A DNA stretch of 64,000 bases from Thamnidium elegans. Taxonomy: Eukaryota > Mucoromycota > Mucoromycetes > Mucorales > Mucoraceae. The position numbers and the translations under genes are program-made. The first letter of the stretch is position 1. Every line of letters starts with the position of its first letter. Shown piece after piece: positions 11,580 to 23,392 of the stretch. A model generated the notes under the pieces. That model was not told the origin of the DNA and did no database searches. It saw only the letters and a program-made list of their open reading frames with translations. Location: contig JAIXMG010000025.1 in the NCBI GenBank assembly GCA_025201345.1, positions 1-64,000 of the forward strand, written 5' to 3'.

Positions 11580-11939
11580 AAGTCCTTTAAAGTATTGATA
11601 AAAGTCTTAATTGTGATTGTTTTTATTTTAGATGAAAAAGAAGGATGTATTTATACTAAAGGGGTTATACAATTAGCCATTCTAATTGTAGAGTAAGAAA
11701 AGTCAGTTTTAAATATCATAAGGATTATGGTTAATCCGATTGGTTTAAGCATTTATGCGCATTGTGTTTAATTGGTAGTTCTTATTATTAAATGGCAGTT
11801 GCCCTGTAATTGATAATAATAATGGATGATTGTTTAGGATAATTCTATATTGTATTATTAATTGTCTATGATTAATAATGTTTAGTTTTGATGTGCTATA
11901 TCGTAATAATAACGAAGATGAAGAGGGATATATAGTCTG
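11580..11939. other. Unassigned insert or intron in CACTA gene
   Basis: 360 bp of AT-rich sequence between coding blocks of the CACTA transposase. It has LTR-like features (tatttatac, TG-rich stretches), but no boundary or duplication could be found. Confidence 0.3.
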
Positions 11940-11944
11940 TATAT

Positions 11945-12471
11945 TGTGATATTGACGGTTATAAAATAAAAGTAAATATCAAAATACAAAAAATAAAATA
12001 TAATAACAGAAAATTATCAGACTTTAAAAAGGTAATGGTTTTTATTATAAGAAAATGTGTGTGTCTTATATACATATTGGATTTAAATAGACGTTTATCA
12101 TAAGATGTGAAACTTAGACAGTGTTAGCAAGCCATTCAAATATGAGCAATTTGAGTATAGAAATAGTTTCTTCAGAAGGTTAATTATAATAGCAGCGATG
12201 CCTATTATCTTTCTAATTGGCTTCACGGCTAAATAATAACAGATAGAGGCTTGTGGATTATAAATGATGTGACAATTATTTATGTAAACCAGTTATCTTA
12301 GTTATTCAATTAGTATTAACAGTCTTTAATAAATTTATATTCAATCGATAGAACGCTAAGAGGTATCTGAGTCATATAAGTAGAAATAGTCTAATTGTAT
12401 ATAGATTATGTAAGTGAATATATGAGAATATGAGTACTTGTATAATCTATGTCTAATTCGATATTGTTACA
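11945..12471. repeat. Solo LTR B
   Basis: 527 bp from TGTGATATTGACGG to ATATTGTTACA with TATAT on both sides (11940-11944, 12472-12476). Homologous to the LTR at 33490-34033 and a fragment at 47205-47490. Interrupts the CACTA transposase gene. Confidence 0.9.
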
Positions 12472-15400
12472 TATATATCACTTTCAAGAACATTTATTGC
12501 ATTCGCATCCACATTCGCTCTTGCTCTCATCTTCTTTTTGTAATTTCCAATCTCGCGCTCCATACTTCTAACACTAATGTTTCTTAAAGAAGAGCATTGT
12601 TCAATAATATGGGGGATGTGAAAAAGGTGATGTATCGACGACTTGTAAATAGAATTTGAAATAGCTTTTGCGGTAATTTGTCTATCAATATAGCGATACC
12701 AAGTTTCAAGAGAACTATATAGTTTAATCAAATAAGTAAGTTAAATAACACCAAACTAAAATTTACTTCTCGCTGAATACTCACTCCTTAATTTCGCCAA
12801 TGTCAGCTTTAGATACTTCCCACTGTAAGGACAATGCGCATGCCCTAGTCAAAGCTAAAATGGCTGTTTTGATGGATAGATCTTCAAATAGACTGACAAC
12901 TAGAACAGGTACAATATATATAAGCCACTGTATCCAGTCGATACTTCTATAAAGACCTTTTACATTTAATGGGTTGACAGGATGAAAGCCACCTTGAAAT
13001 ACCCCGGCCGGGATCAACAATCGCGAGTTTTGAATACCAACATTTAAGCATTCAAATTATTTATTCGACAACTGAAACGGATAGGCAGATTCATTACCGT
13101 AATATTTGTAGCTGTCATTATAACGTTTCGATAATAAATCAAAAAACAACTTGCTGATATTGGAGATACCGTGAAGTTCGTCAAAACCAAAGGTACAGGA
13201 ACCAGAAAATGTAGAGAGTGTTCCAAATATAGTTGGCTTCTTGATCCCATACGTGTTTTCATGCTTAAAAATAGTGATATGTGAGTATTATTATTAATTT
13301 TTGTTTTTTTTTAAAAAAAAAAGAACATACGTAAAGTGAGCTTGAATCTTCTAATAATAAGCTTTCTTTAGACCTCAAAGGGGCAGTGCGATCTGCAAAA
13401 TACATTCCAGCTCTTCGTGTATTTGGTGGACCGTCTGATCGTTGAGAACCCAGTGTAAGACAAAACCTACAGCCATTTTTTCTTTATTAGCAGAAGAAGA
13501 AAAAAGGTTAGCTAATGTATTGCATTTTTTTTTATATATCTATGTACTTACCCAGTATGTCCAGAAAAATTCATAAGTCTGTTACATTCAATGCCATCAC
13601 CATTTACAAAAAGGGCATATACTTTACATCTTATAGGAAGTTCTGTACCTATTTGGTTAACAATGGTTTTTTCCGAAAGTGTCTTGAGTTCGTTTACAAT
13701 TGGTTTTAAAAAAGAATTAAAATCAGATTTGGATTTACCAGGAAGAATGCCGATTTGGAAAGTTGCGTGTCTGGCATATCTATCAAAAAGGTAAACAATT
13801 TAACTCGTTAATACTTCGTCACAACTTATTAACCAGTCTTTCTTTAACTTTTGTACCTTTCAGGACTTTCTAGATTCAATACAACAGCGTGGATCATGAT
13901 CATACTTGAATGGGAGCTTGAGGACGTAAACCCGTCGACATCAATTTTCAAGTATATATTTATTATATTTTGGTCAGTGTTGATAGCTTGGCTACTATAA
14001 AGGTTCTTGAAAATCTCTCCGTCGAAGATATCAGCGTACGTATCATTGTTTCTTGTTATATTTTCAATTACGTCTTTTTGGCGATCTATCAAGTTCTGAC
14101 GTATTTCTTCTGAAGATATCATCTCTGCTACTTTATCTGCGATTGAGACCATTTTAGTGATTTTTGATAATAGTCTCGATGAATTGCATACTGGACAATT
14201 GAGAAGGTGATCATCTTCTAAACTATACAAATAGCATCCATTGTCACAAACGTCGTAAGATCTTGTCATCTGTAACGGTATAACATTCTTGACAAGGCTG
14301 GCACAGGCTTCATTGCTCAAGAGTTTGCTAGTAGTAGAGTCTGAATCAATATACAAGGTAATTTTTTTTTTTTTTAAAAAAAAACTATTAGTCTCTAATA
14401 GGATCAATATAATAGTCTCAATTAATATATTTACCCAAGCTTTCGTCAGCAAGCATCATGTTGATTAAATGTCTCATTGCTCTTGAACCTTCTCGGCTGA
14501 TGTTGTATGTATCACATACTTCTTCAAACATCACACTATATTTTTCGATATTGGTGAATGCAAATTTGGGAATATTCAATTTATATTCAATATCATCATC
14601 AGCTTGCTCAAGATCTTCGAGTAATTCATTGTCAACTTCAGAAGAAGAAAAGGAGTCAGCAAATAAACACTCAGAGACAAATGGTTTAATAAGTAAGACT
14701 ATGGATATTTTATAGAATTTACGTGTCATTATCATTAATATTTACCTTCATTTTCTAAGAAATCACCAGTAGTTTCTGGCTCATCATTGAAATCCATGTA
14801 CTCACTTTCAGAATTATTTGCAACTGGGGATCAATAATTGAAAGGGATCTGGCCTGTTGGACAAGGAGCTGGCGAACATAATTGATACTGTTGCTGGATA
14901 CACGTGTACGCTTGTTGGGATTATAAGTATAAGACATTTTAATAAGCTGTTTAATGGAATATTTTTATTTGAAATTAATGTAAGTTATTTCTTTTTTTTT
15001 CTGGGTACTTTTATACAAAAAAATAACTTGGCATTTTTTTTTTTAAAAAAAAAGGCGTTTTACGGTAGATATTTTATCTTTGGCAATTATTTTCAAAATA
15101 CTTGTTTGAACCACTCCTTGCGCTTTGTTTTATTTTTCTGGAAATTTCGGTGTAAATGAGGAGATATTTTTTACTTGGCATTAGCTTCAAAATAGTAGTA
15201 GGAGCCAGTCATAGGGCTTCGTTTAATATTCTTGTGTAACTGAAAATTTGCACAAAAAAAGATGTCGTAGACAATAATTGAACGCTAAATGGACACAAGA
15301 GTCAAAATGAAGAGATTATACCGATAACATAAAGTAAATGTACGTATATATAAAAAATATAAAGCATTAAAATGATACCAACATGCTCCTAGACTAATAC

Positions 15401-16056
15401 GATTGAATAGATGACTTGCTTTGAAAAATCTAGCCATTGGTTCCGCCCCTTTTTTTTTACTGAGATTTATTTCTTGCTTCTACCTAAACGGGACGTTTGA
15501 CAGAAAACTATTTTGGTTCCTCGTCAGGTAAATAATGGATTTAAAATTGTATTTAAAGGAACTTTTTTACTTTAGAAAAAAAAACCATTCTATTTTTATT
15601 TTAAAAACGCAAATATAATATGACTGACGGCAATGAATACCCTTTGGACTCTTCGGTTTTTACAAGAGTTTGACGACAATCCCTCTCTTTCTGACTCTGT
15701 TAAATTTGACACTCTTATAGGGGAAGTACGAGAAATTAAGGTGATGTTATCTCAACTGTTGGCCTTGAATAGTAGAAACTCTTCTGGCTTCTCTTTTAAT
15801 CCTGTTTCATTGGGTTAAGGAAATAAATATTATTTTGCTTGGTTCTAACTACTGTTTGTTTATTTAGGATCTCGCTCTGTAAGTACAAGCCAGGTGCAAA
15901 TCAACCCGTCTTCTTTTGAGATCTTCAATAGTCAAGAAAAGGTCGATGATATTGTAAGCAAGGCAAAAAGCAACCGTGGTAAACGTTGCTATGGTAAGAG
16001 TAATGTCTCTTTGAAAACTGGTGTAGCACCCAACAATGTGAAGAATCTGATCACAG

Positions 16057-16311
16057 AGGAAGATTTCTAGTTACCGTGAATAATTATTAGAGATAAGGTG
16101 AGATATTTCGCAAGCTTCAAACATCTCATATTTTTTTTTTCTTTAAAAAAATTAATCAAAAAAAGCATGACTAAGTTATTTGGAAACTTAATCATAGGAA
16201 GTTGCTATTATAATTATTTTCTATAATATTAATTTACAATGTATCAGTAATTTATAATTTTATTTTAATTTATATTATAATATCAAATCCATGCAAGTAT
16301 GGATGTCTTTC
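16057..16311. repeat. Repeat I, copy 2 (left direct repeat)
   Basis: 255 bp, AGGAAGATTTC to GTCTTTC, same orientation as copy 3 at 23824. Near identical to the solo copy at 6984. Confidence 0.88.
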
Positions 16312-16614
16312 TATGAAATGAAGAATAACAATTACATCACGTTTAATTGCGTTGAGAATTGTTATTTTTTGTATTTTTATATTATTTTCTAGAGATTGAA
16401 GACCAATATTCTGATATAATTTTTGTTTCAAAAAAATCTGTATCCTTAACCCAACTATTCTTTTCTTTTCCATAATTTCTCCATTTCACATAATATTCAT
16501 AATTATTTAATACTTTTTTATGTTTTACTATATATTGAACCTCATAAACTTCTTCTTCAAAGTCCATAGATTCAGAAAATTTGTCAATATCTAAAATATT
16601 ATTATTATTATCTC

Positions 16615-16964
16615 TGTGGAGAAATACTTTGATTTAACACAGAAAAATTAATAAAAACAGGTCAATAAGATTAAATGTCTAATAACGTTTATTTCTTATT
16701 TTAATTGCCAAAATCAATCCTCGTAAAAGGGATTGCTAACTATGATTTCTTATTTATAGTCTTTTGCAATAGTGGTCACACTATTGTGATTGATCGTTAC
16801 ACGTAGATTTGATCTAGTGATTTTTATAGCCTGAGGATCTTGATTTCTAGATCCTGCGCTTTTTTTATATATAAGGTTCATTTTGATACCTAAGGTTTGT
16901 TATGCTTTATAATCGATGGTTCATCGATTATTATATATTTTATTTTATGTGTGATTTTACCACA
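16615..16964. repeat. Solo LTR A, copy 2
   Basis: 350 bp, TGTGGAGAAATAC to TTTTACCACA, duplication ATCTC at 16610-16614 and 16965-16969. It sits between the DDE core and the chromodomain of the composite H gene. Confidence 0.93.
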
Positions 16965-17917
16965 ATCTCGAATTTTTAGTTTATTTATAAATTCAAGTTG
17001 TAGATTTTTAATATTATTAATTTCTTCTATTTTATATTTTGTTTTAAGTGATACATTTATGTTCAACTCTATGTTATTTGAATAAGAATAATCAAAATTA
17101 TCTATTTTCCATTTATTGTAATGATTTACTTCTTCTAAATTAAACAGTTCTTTAAAGTATTTTATATTCAACAAAACAATAGCTAATTTCAATTGAATAT
17201 TATAAATTTTAGACTCAGTTACTCTTACTTTAGTTTGTCCACTAAATCGTTTAAACACGGAACCTAATTCAGCAAAGTAGCTTTCTATTTTAGATCTAAA
17301 ACCACCCAAAATATCATTAAACTTTATTTCATCTTCTAACAAATCAATATTTTTTGTTTTTTTAATTGGAAAACAAAAATTCTGTAAACTAATATTATAA
17401 CCTATATTTTTATATTTATCTATAAACGGGTCATTATCATTTTAGGTCTCAGGTTTAACTTTTTTTTTATAGATTTAGATATTCACAATAACTTATTAAT
17501 AGAATCAATTAATGTGTTTAATGATGTTTTTTTAAGTGTATTAAAAGTATACAATGAGAATATATAATCACTATTTATTAATTTTTCATTACTATATATT
17601 TGATAGCTTATTTCTATATTTTTTAAAAATCTCGATTTATTTCTGTCATATATTTTTGAAACATCTGTAATATAATCATCATTTATTTCATTATTAGTAT
17701 ATTTGTAAAATATATTAGCAAATATTTCTAATGTATTTCTATTATTAGCTTTTATTTTTTCGTATAGGTTATTATTTTTCTTTAATGTTGTTAAATTATT
17801 TTTTAATTTATTTATAATTTTTATAACCTCTTTATTATTATCTAATTTTTTATACTTATTTCTTTTCCTATCTTTATTATTATCTTTTTCTAAATCTTCA
17901 ATTAATTCTGGCATATA

Positions 17918-19567
17918 CAGTGGGTGGAAAAATGGTCCGGATGTTTTATATTTTTTCACCTTCGTACTTGTAACTCTACAACCAAGAATAGGATTAAGTT
18001 GAAATAAAATACAATAGAAGAGGGAAATCGTTTACTTTCAAATAGGTAAAAAGTTGGGATAAAAACATTATATGTGGTTAAAATAATTTTATTTAAAAAT
18101 GACATATACATCCGGACCATTTTTCAGGGTCAAATTTAAAATATGAAAAGTTCCGAAATATTGGGATAATGAAAGTATTAACAATTAATATGTATTTGCT
18201 ACGGTATGTAGGTATCTTTCCGAGGTATGTATTGCATATACATATAAAAGGAAGACTTTTTCAAAATTGTTTTTCATTCTTTTATTCTTTCTTTTTTTTT
18301 TTTAAATTATGGTTCGATCTCTTCCCAAAGATACTCAAAATAGTCTACAAAATTTGCTTCAATCTGGTTATTCCTACTCTCAGATCATGAAACGAATTCC
18401 TGGAATTAAAAAAAGCACAATTAGTGACTACAAGCGAAAGTGGTATCCTAATTCACCGATCAACAACCCAGGGAGACCCGCTCTTTTAGGCAATACTACG
18501 CAAAACTACATTCGAAAGAGCTTAATTTTGGGTAAACTAAAGACTGGAAAAGACGTTCAGAGGTACCTGGAATCTATTGATATTAAAATGGAGTATAGTA
18601 CATGCCTTAAGGTGCTAAAATCTATGGGGTTCCAAGCGTATATAAAAAAGAAAAAACCTTTCCTTAAAGCCGAGCATAGAAAAAACAGGCTACGTTGGGC
18701 CAAAGCTCATAGAAATTGGACATCCGACGATTGGAGACGAATGGTATTCTCTGACGAAACAAAAATTAATGTTTGGGGTTCTGATGGGTGCAAGTACTAT
18801 TGGAAAAAACCTGATGATATACTTCGATTTCATCATATTGAAATGACATTGAAGCATGGTGGAGGCGGTATTATGATGTGGGGTTGTATAACATATGACG
18901 GTCCAGGATATGCGTGCCAGATATATGATGGGAATATGAAAAAAGAGGACTATATCCATATTTTAAGTACGACTTTAAAAGACACGATGGAGTGGTATGG
19001 TTACAACCCAAAAGCTATATATTTTCAACAGGATAAGGATCCGAAACATACTTCGAAGGCAACAAAGACCTGGTTAAATGAAAATAAATTTAATACCGAT
19101 TGGACATATAGTTGGCCTTCTCAAAGCCCCGATTTAAATCCTATAGAACACATATGGCATCACTTAAAGTTAGAGTTAAGCTCTTACCCAACAAAGGCAG
19201 TAGGAGTACATGAATTGTGGGAAAGAGTTGAAGAACAATGGGCAACGTTTACAAAAGAAGATTGTCAAAGATATATAGATAGTATGCCTAAAAGAATAGA
19301 AGCTGTTATTAAGGCTAAAGGAGGTCCAACTAAATATTAAATATTTTAAATTTGACCCTGAAAAATGGTCCGGATGTATATGTCATTTTTAAATAAAATT
19401 ATTTTAACCACATATAATGTTTTTATCCCAACTTTTTACCTATTTGAAAGTAAACGATTTCCCTCTTCTATTGTATTTTATTTCAACTTAATCCTATTCT
19501 TGGTTGTAGAGTTACAAGTACGAAGGTGAAAAAATATAAAACATCCGGACCATTTTTCCACCCACTG
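17918..19567 (+). mobile_element. Tc1/mariner element 2 (intact, 227-bp inverted repeats)
   Basis: 1,650 bp, TA duplicated at 17916-17917 and 19568-19569. Terminal inverted repeats 17918-18144 and 19341-19567 match by eye along 227 bp. A ATGGTCCGGATG motif occurs near the outer end of each arm, and its complement CATCCGGACCAT near the inner end. The right arm starts at the base after the transposase stop codon. Confidence 0.95.
18309..19340 (+). CDS. Tc1/mariner transposase (intact, DD34E type)
   Basis: A 343-residue cut-and-paste transposase, the usual size of the family. N-terminal helix-turn-helix pair: SGYSYSQIMKRIPGIKKST (residues ~19-37) and a second HTH around residues 60-110. Catalytic residues are visible: first Asp in RMVFSDETKINVWGSDG (~residue 152), WGCITYDGPGYAC before the second Asp in YFQQDKDPKHTS (~243), and Glu in SPDLNPIEHIW (~278), giving 34 residues between the last two. 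No stop or frameshift, inverted repeats intact, target TA present, so this element could still be active. ATG chosen at 18309 because the family N-terminus (short basic lead before the first HTH) starts there. It disrupts the second gene of G1. Confidence 0.95.
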   Translation: MVRSLPKDTQNSLQNLLQSGYSYSQIMKRIPGIKKSTISDYKRKWYPNSPINNPGRPALLGNTTQNYIRKSLILGKLKTGKDVQRYLESIDIKMEYSTCLKVLKSMGFQAYIKKKKPFLKAEHRKNRLRWAKAHRNWTSDDWRRMVFSDETKINVWGSDGCKYYWKKPDDILRFHHIEMTLKHGGGGIMMWGCITYDGPGYACQIYDGNMKKEDYIHILSTTLKDTMEWYGYNPKAIYFQQDKDPKHTSKATKTWLNENKFNTDWTYSWPSQSPDLNPIEHIWHHLKLELSSYPTKAVGVHELWERVEEQWATFTKEDCQRYIDSMPKRIEAVIKAKGGPTKY

Positions 19568-20055
19568 TAATCATCAGTTTCCTCAATATCTATTTCATAG
19601 TCTTGTTCCATAATATCTTTATTGCTATTTTTATTTTCTTTATTATTTTTATTTTCTTTATTATTTTTATTTTCTATATATTCTGTATTTTTAATTGTTT
19701 TTTTCATATAGATGGGTATAGCATCATCTGTTTCAATATTCTCAATTAATTCTGGCATATCATCATCTGTATCATCATTATCTAATTCATAGTCTTCTTC
19801 CGTAATATCTTCATTATCTTCATTTTGAACTTCCTGTGTATTTTCGAAGTTATTTGAAATAGTTCTGTTAAAAGATTTATAGCATAAATTTTCTCGCTTT
19901 AATAGTTGTACTTTATTTTCTAATTTTTTTATTTTTTTTAATAAATGTATATACTTTACCTTTTTTATTCTAACATATAAATTAATATTATACGAAGTCA
20001 TATTATCTTAACTTTTATTTATTATTAGAAATTCAATTTTTTTATAAAAATACTT

Positions 20056-20961
20056 TTAATCTTTTAAGAAATTTTTCCATATATTATTTTCTCTGTTTTT
20101 CTTTCTCCATTGATACTCTTTTAAATGCAGTAAAATATTTTTTTTATTACGATTTCTAGGAATAATACTTTGTTTTAAACCATTCCAGGTTCCTTCTATT
20201 GTGTTAGTATGAACTCCAGTTATTGGGTCCTTAAAATTCTTAGAATGATTTACAGTTTTATGCTTATATCCGATATTCTTTAAATTATTATAACCCTTCC
20301 AACAATCAGTATAAATAGTGGTACCTTTTTTAATGTGTTTTTTTATAATTTCATCAATATTTTCAATATTTCTTTCTTCTATTGGAACTAAAAACATTTG
20401 TTTATTTTCATTCTTAATTTTATTTTTTAATCTACTTCTTTGAATACCTCCAATAATCCAAGCACCTTCCACTTTATGTCCTTTATTATACTTTCTTTTA
20501 GCAATTTTAGTTTCATCGATTTCAACAATTTCATTTCTACCACCAATTTTATTAGTTTTATTTAATATTTGCTTATTTTTAATATATTTTCTGTATATTT
20601 TATTATATGAAGATACTGTATTTTTACTAATTTGTAAACTAGATGATATAAAAGATGAAGGTGCTTTACCCAAAAACAGATAAAGTATATGTAACTGTAT
20701 ATTTATTGGCAATCTCAATTTGTTAAATATTGTACTTTTAAGAGGAGAAAATGCTTTTCTACATTTATAAAACTTACAAACATATAATTTTTTCTTAAAA
20801 TTTAAAGTTGTTTCTTTATCACATTTTTCACATTTGAGATATTTATTAACGTAATTATTTTCTATTAAATAGTTTAAAGCTTTTGATTCGTTATCGAATA
20901 CTTTTTTTAAAGATTGGTAAGATTCAATAAACATATGTTTTATAATAATAAAATAATTCAA
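20056..20961 (-). CDS. Merlin/IS1595-like transposase (G1)
   Basis: 301 residues, predicted to cut and rejoin the G element ends. N-terminal zinc ribbon: Cys pairs in KCEKCDKE (~44-47) and VCKFYKCRKAF (~63-68). Catalytic ISXO2/IS1595 core: Asp in EIVEIDETKIAKRKYNKGH, then GAWIIGGIQRSR, Asp in TTIYTDCWKGYN, and HTNTIEGTWNGLK with the C-terminal Asn/Glu. The eukaryotic counterparts are the Merlin superfamily; the 8-bp duplications fit. A second in-frame Met (MFIESYQ) ten codons in is equally likely as start and is the one matching the G4b copy. The encoded protein is identical to the copies at 21566 and 37719. Confidence 0.93.
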   Translation of the reverse strand: MNYFIIIKHMFIESYQSLKKVFDNESKALNYLIENNYVNKYLKCEKCDKETTLNFKKKLYVCKFYKCRKAFSPLKSTIFNKLRLPINIQLHILYLFLGKAPSSFISSSLQISKNTVSSYNKIYRKYIKNKQILNKTNKIGGRNEIVEIDETKIAKRKYNKGHKVEGAWIIGGIQRSRLKNKIKNENKQMFLVPIEERNIENIDEIIKKHIKKGTTIYTDCWKGYNNLKNIGYKHKTVNHSKNFKDPITGVHTNTIEGTWNGLKQSIIPRNRNKKNILLHLKEYQWRKKNRENNIWKNFLKD

Positions 20962-21565
20962 TTTTTAATTTTATATATTAAACTAAATCTGAGAGTTATA
21001 TTGGGATACATCCCTATAAACTCATCTAATGTGTTTTCGTATAATCCATCAAAACAAATACAATCTGTTTCACTATAAAAACTATTCAAATTTATGCTCA
21101 AAAACATATTATCATCGTTATTCATTTTACATGGTAAGGAGTCTGATACATATATACACATTTTATTAACATCTATTAAAAATTGTGTGTTTAAACCATT
21201 TTTCTTTAATTTCCAAGAATATAATTCTTTTTTATCTAAAAATACATTTTGATATACAATTCTGTTATGATGGCCATCTAACAAAAGTGTAATATTATCT
21301 ACTAATGAAGGATTAAATTTCTTGGCCCATAATAACCTCAAAATAGGAGATGAAAAACAATATTTTAGTTTATTATTAATCCATTTCTCTAAAAAATCAT
21401 AATTCTTAATATATAAATTTCTATATAGTTTATAAAATGTACTGGATGGCATATACATATCCATTTCTTCAAAAGAATAACCATTTAATAGATGTTCAAG
21501 TAATAGTAATGCTGGATGTATCCCAATATAACTCTCAGATTTAGTTTAATATATAAAATTAAAAA

Positions 21566-22471
21566 TTGAATTATTTTATTATTATAAAACATATGTTTAT
21601 TGAATCTTACCAATCTTTAAAAAAAGTATTCGATAACGAATCAAAAGCTTTAAACTATTTAATAGAAAATAATTACGTTAATAAATATCTCAAATGTGAA
21701 AAATGTGATAAAGAAACAACTTTAAATTTTAAGAAAAAATTATATGTTTGTAAGTTTTATAAATGTAGAAAAGCATTTTCTCCTCTTAAAAGTACAATAT
21801 TTAACAAATTGAGATTGCCAATAAATATACAGTTACATATACTTTATCTGTTTTTGGGTAAAGCACCTTCATCTTTTATATCATCTAGTTTACAAATTAG
21901 TAAAAATACAGTATCTTCATATAATAAAATATACAGAAAATATATTAAAAATAAGCAAATATTAAATAAAACTAATAAAATTGGTGGTAGAAATGAAATT
22001 GTTGAAATCGATGAAACTAAAATTGCTAAAAGAAAGTATAATAAAGGACATAAAGTGGAAGGTGCTTGGATTATTGGAGGTATTCAAAGAAGTAGATTAA
22101 AAAATAAAATTAAGAATGAAAATAAACAAATGTTTTTAGTTCCAATAGAAGAAAGAAATATTGAAAATATTGATGAAATTATAAAAAAACACATTAAAAA
22201 AGGTACCACTATTTATACTGATTGTTGGAAGGGTTATAATAATTTAAAGAATATCGGATATAAGCATAAAACTGTAAATCATTCTAAGAATTTTAAGGAC
22301 CCAATAACTGGAGTTCATACTAACACAATAGAAGGAACCTGGAATGGTTTAAAACAAAGTATTATTCCTAGAAATCGTAATAAAAAAAATATTTTACTGC
22401 ATTTAAAAGAGTATCAATGGAGAAAGAAAAACAGAGAAAATAATATATGGAAAAATTTCTTAAAAGATTAA
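21566..22471 (+). CDS. Merlin/IS1595-like transposase (G2)
   Basis: Same 301-residue protein as the G1 and G3 copies, with zinc ribbon and DDE/N core undamaged. It is followed after 54 bp by the second gene on the same strand. The first ATG lies about 50 bp inside the element end; the alternative start MFIESYQ is at 21593. Confidence 0.93.
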   Translation: MNYFIIIKHMFIESYQSLKKVFDNESKALNYLIENNYVNKYLKCEKCDKETTLNFKKKLYVCKFYKCRKAFSPLKSTIFNKLRLPINIQLHILYLFLGKAPSSFISSSLQISKNTVSSYNKIYRKYIKNKQILNKTNKIGGRNEIVEIDETKIAKRKYNKGHKVEGAWIIGGIQRSRLKNKIKNENKQMFLVPIEERNIENIDEIIKKHIKKGTTIYTDCWKGYNNLKNIGYKHKTVNHSKNFKDPITGVHTNTIEGTWNGLKQSIIPRNRNKKNILLHLKEYQWRKKNRENNIWKNFLKD

Positions 22472-22525
22472 AAGTATTTTTATAAAAAAATTGAATTTCT
22501 AATAATAAATAAAAGTTAAGATAAT

Positions 22526-23392
22526 ATGACTTCGTATAATATTAATTTATATGTTAGAATAAAAAAGGTAAAGTATATACATTTATTAAAAAAAATAAAA
22601 AAATTAGAAAATAAAGTACAACTATTAAAGCGAGAAAATTTATGCTATAAATCTTTTAACAGAACTATTTCAAATAACTTCGAAAATACACAGGAAGTTC
22701 AAAATGAAGATAATGAAGATATTACGGAAGAAGACTATGAATTAGATAATGATGATACAGATGATGATATGCCAGAATTAATTGAGAATATTGAAACAGA
22801 TGATGCTATACCCATCTATATGAAAAAAACAATTAAAAATACAGAATATATAGAAAATAAAAATAATAAAGAAAATAAAAATAATAAAGAAAATAAAAAT
22901 AGCAATAAAGATATTATGGAACAAGACTATGAAATAGATATTGAGGAAACTGATGATTATATGCCAGAATTAATTGAAGATTTAGAAAAAGATAATAATA
23001 AAGATAGGAAAAGAAATAAGTATAAAAAATTAGATAATAATAAAGAGGTTATAAAAATTATAAATAAATTAAAAAATAATTTAACAACATTAAAGAAAAA
23101 TAATAACCTATACGAAAAAATAAAAGCTAATAATAGAAATACATTAGAAATATTTGCTAATATATTTTACAAATATACTAATAATGAAATAAATGATGAT
23201 TATATTACAGATGTTTCAAAAATATATGACAGAAATAAATCGAGATTTTTAAAAAATATAGAAATAAGCTATCAAATATATAGTAATGAAAAATTAATAA
23301 ATAGTGATTATATATTCTCATTGTATACTTTTAATACACTTAAAAAAACATCATTAAACACATTAATTGATTCTATTAATAAGTTATTGTGA
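22526..23392 (+). CDS. Merlin second gene, acidic coiled-coil protein, unknown
   Basis: 288 residues, no family recognised. Residues 1-45 are basic and helical with heptad-like Leu/Ile spacing (KYIHLLKKIKKLENKVQLLK), a likely coiled coil. Residues 55-160 are acidic and low complexity, with MPELIE repeated twice and NNKENK repeats. Residues 185-288 are the conserved part: NNRNTLEIF, then Y-I-x-D-V-x-x-IYDRNKSRFLKNIEIS and LYTFNTLKK, all shared with the diverged copies at 28243 and 30339. Keeping this C-terminus across diverged copies argues for function, perhaps DNA binding or help to the transposase. It lies downstream of the transposase and ends 55 bp before the element end. Confidence 0.78.
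   Translation: MTSYNINLYVRIKKVKYIHLLKKIKKLENKVQLLKRENLCYKSFNRTISNNFENTQEVQNEDNEDITEEDYELDNDDTDDDMPELIENIETDDAIPIYMKKTIKNTEYIENKNNKENKNNKENKNSNKDIMEQDYEIDIEETDDYMPELIEDLEKDNNKDRKRNKYKKLDNNKEVIKIINKLKNNLTTLKKNNNLYEKIKANNRNTLEIFANIFYKYTNNEINDDYITDVSKIYDRNKSRFLKNIEISYQIYSNEKLINSDYIFSLYTFNTLKKTSLNTLIDSINKLL

Larger units (their letters stand above)
10471..14937 (-). pseudogene. CACTA transposase (Tnp2-like), spliced, disrupted
   Basis: Start near 14937 (MSYTYNPNKRTR). Recognisable blocks, in order: a Cys block CDNGCYLYSLEDDHLLNCPVC near 14270-14190 with DVDGFTSSSSHSS near 13920, where CACTA transposases have an Asp-Gly-Phe block; VYALFVNGDGIECNRL and LMNFSGHTG near 13620-13560; a CRFC block near 13465; TFGFDELHG near 13180; a helical segment at 13020-12781; IPKGYSGDLTIEGL near 11380; and a C-terminal LGKLLFFFEIDLELEE segment near 10790. 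Introns of about 60-90 bp with GT/AG ends separate several blocks. Damage: an apparent 1-base frameshift near 14830, a solo LTR B at 11945-12471 and a MITE at 10995-11196. A remnant of the C-terminus lies in the shrunken derivative at 58.3 kb. Exon borders are approximate. Confidence 0.78.
17483..20001 (-). pseudogene. G1 second gene, interrupted by Tc1 element
   Basis: The same 288-residue protein as at 22526-23392: N-terminal part 20001-19570, C-terminal part 17917-17483. The Tc1 element at 17918 inserted at a TA between the residues IEETDDY and MPELIED. Frames printed across the junction (for example into KNGPDVLYFF) are read-through of the Tc1 inverted repeat. Confidence 0.88.
17428..21013 (-). 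mobile_element. Merlin-like two-gene transposon G1
   Basis: Ends GGGTCATTATCATTTTAGG at 17428 and the complement of GGATGTATCCCAATATAAC at 21013; 8-bp duplication CTATAAAC (17420-17427, 21014-21021). Without the Tc1 element inside, it is 1,934 bp, the same length as G2. It carries an IS1595/Merlin transposase and a second gene in one orientation. Confidence 0.93.

Noticed and set aside
16270..16473. Separate small ORF ending HPYLHGFDIII
   Set aside because: Reads into repeat I; the same tail appears at 24019-24225 because repeat I is duplicated there.
20958..21464. Complete 168-residue gene between G1 and G2
   Set aside because: Both ends are read-through or truncation at Merlin ends; it is the middle of the split chromodomain transposase.
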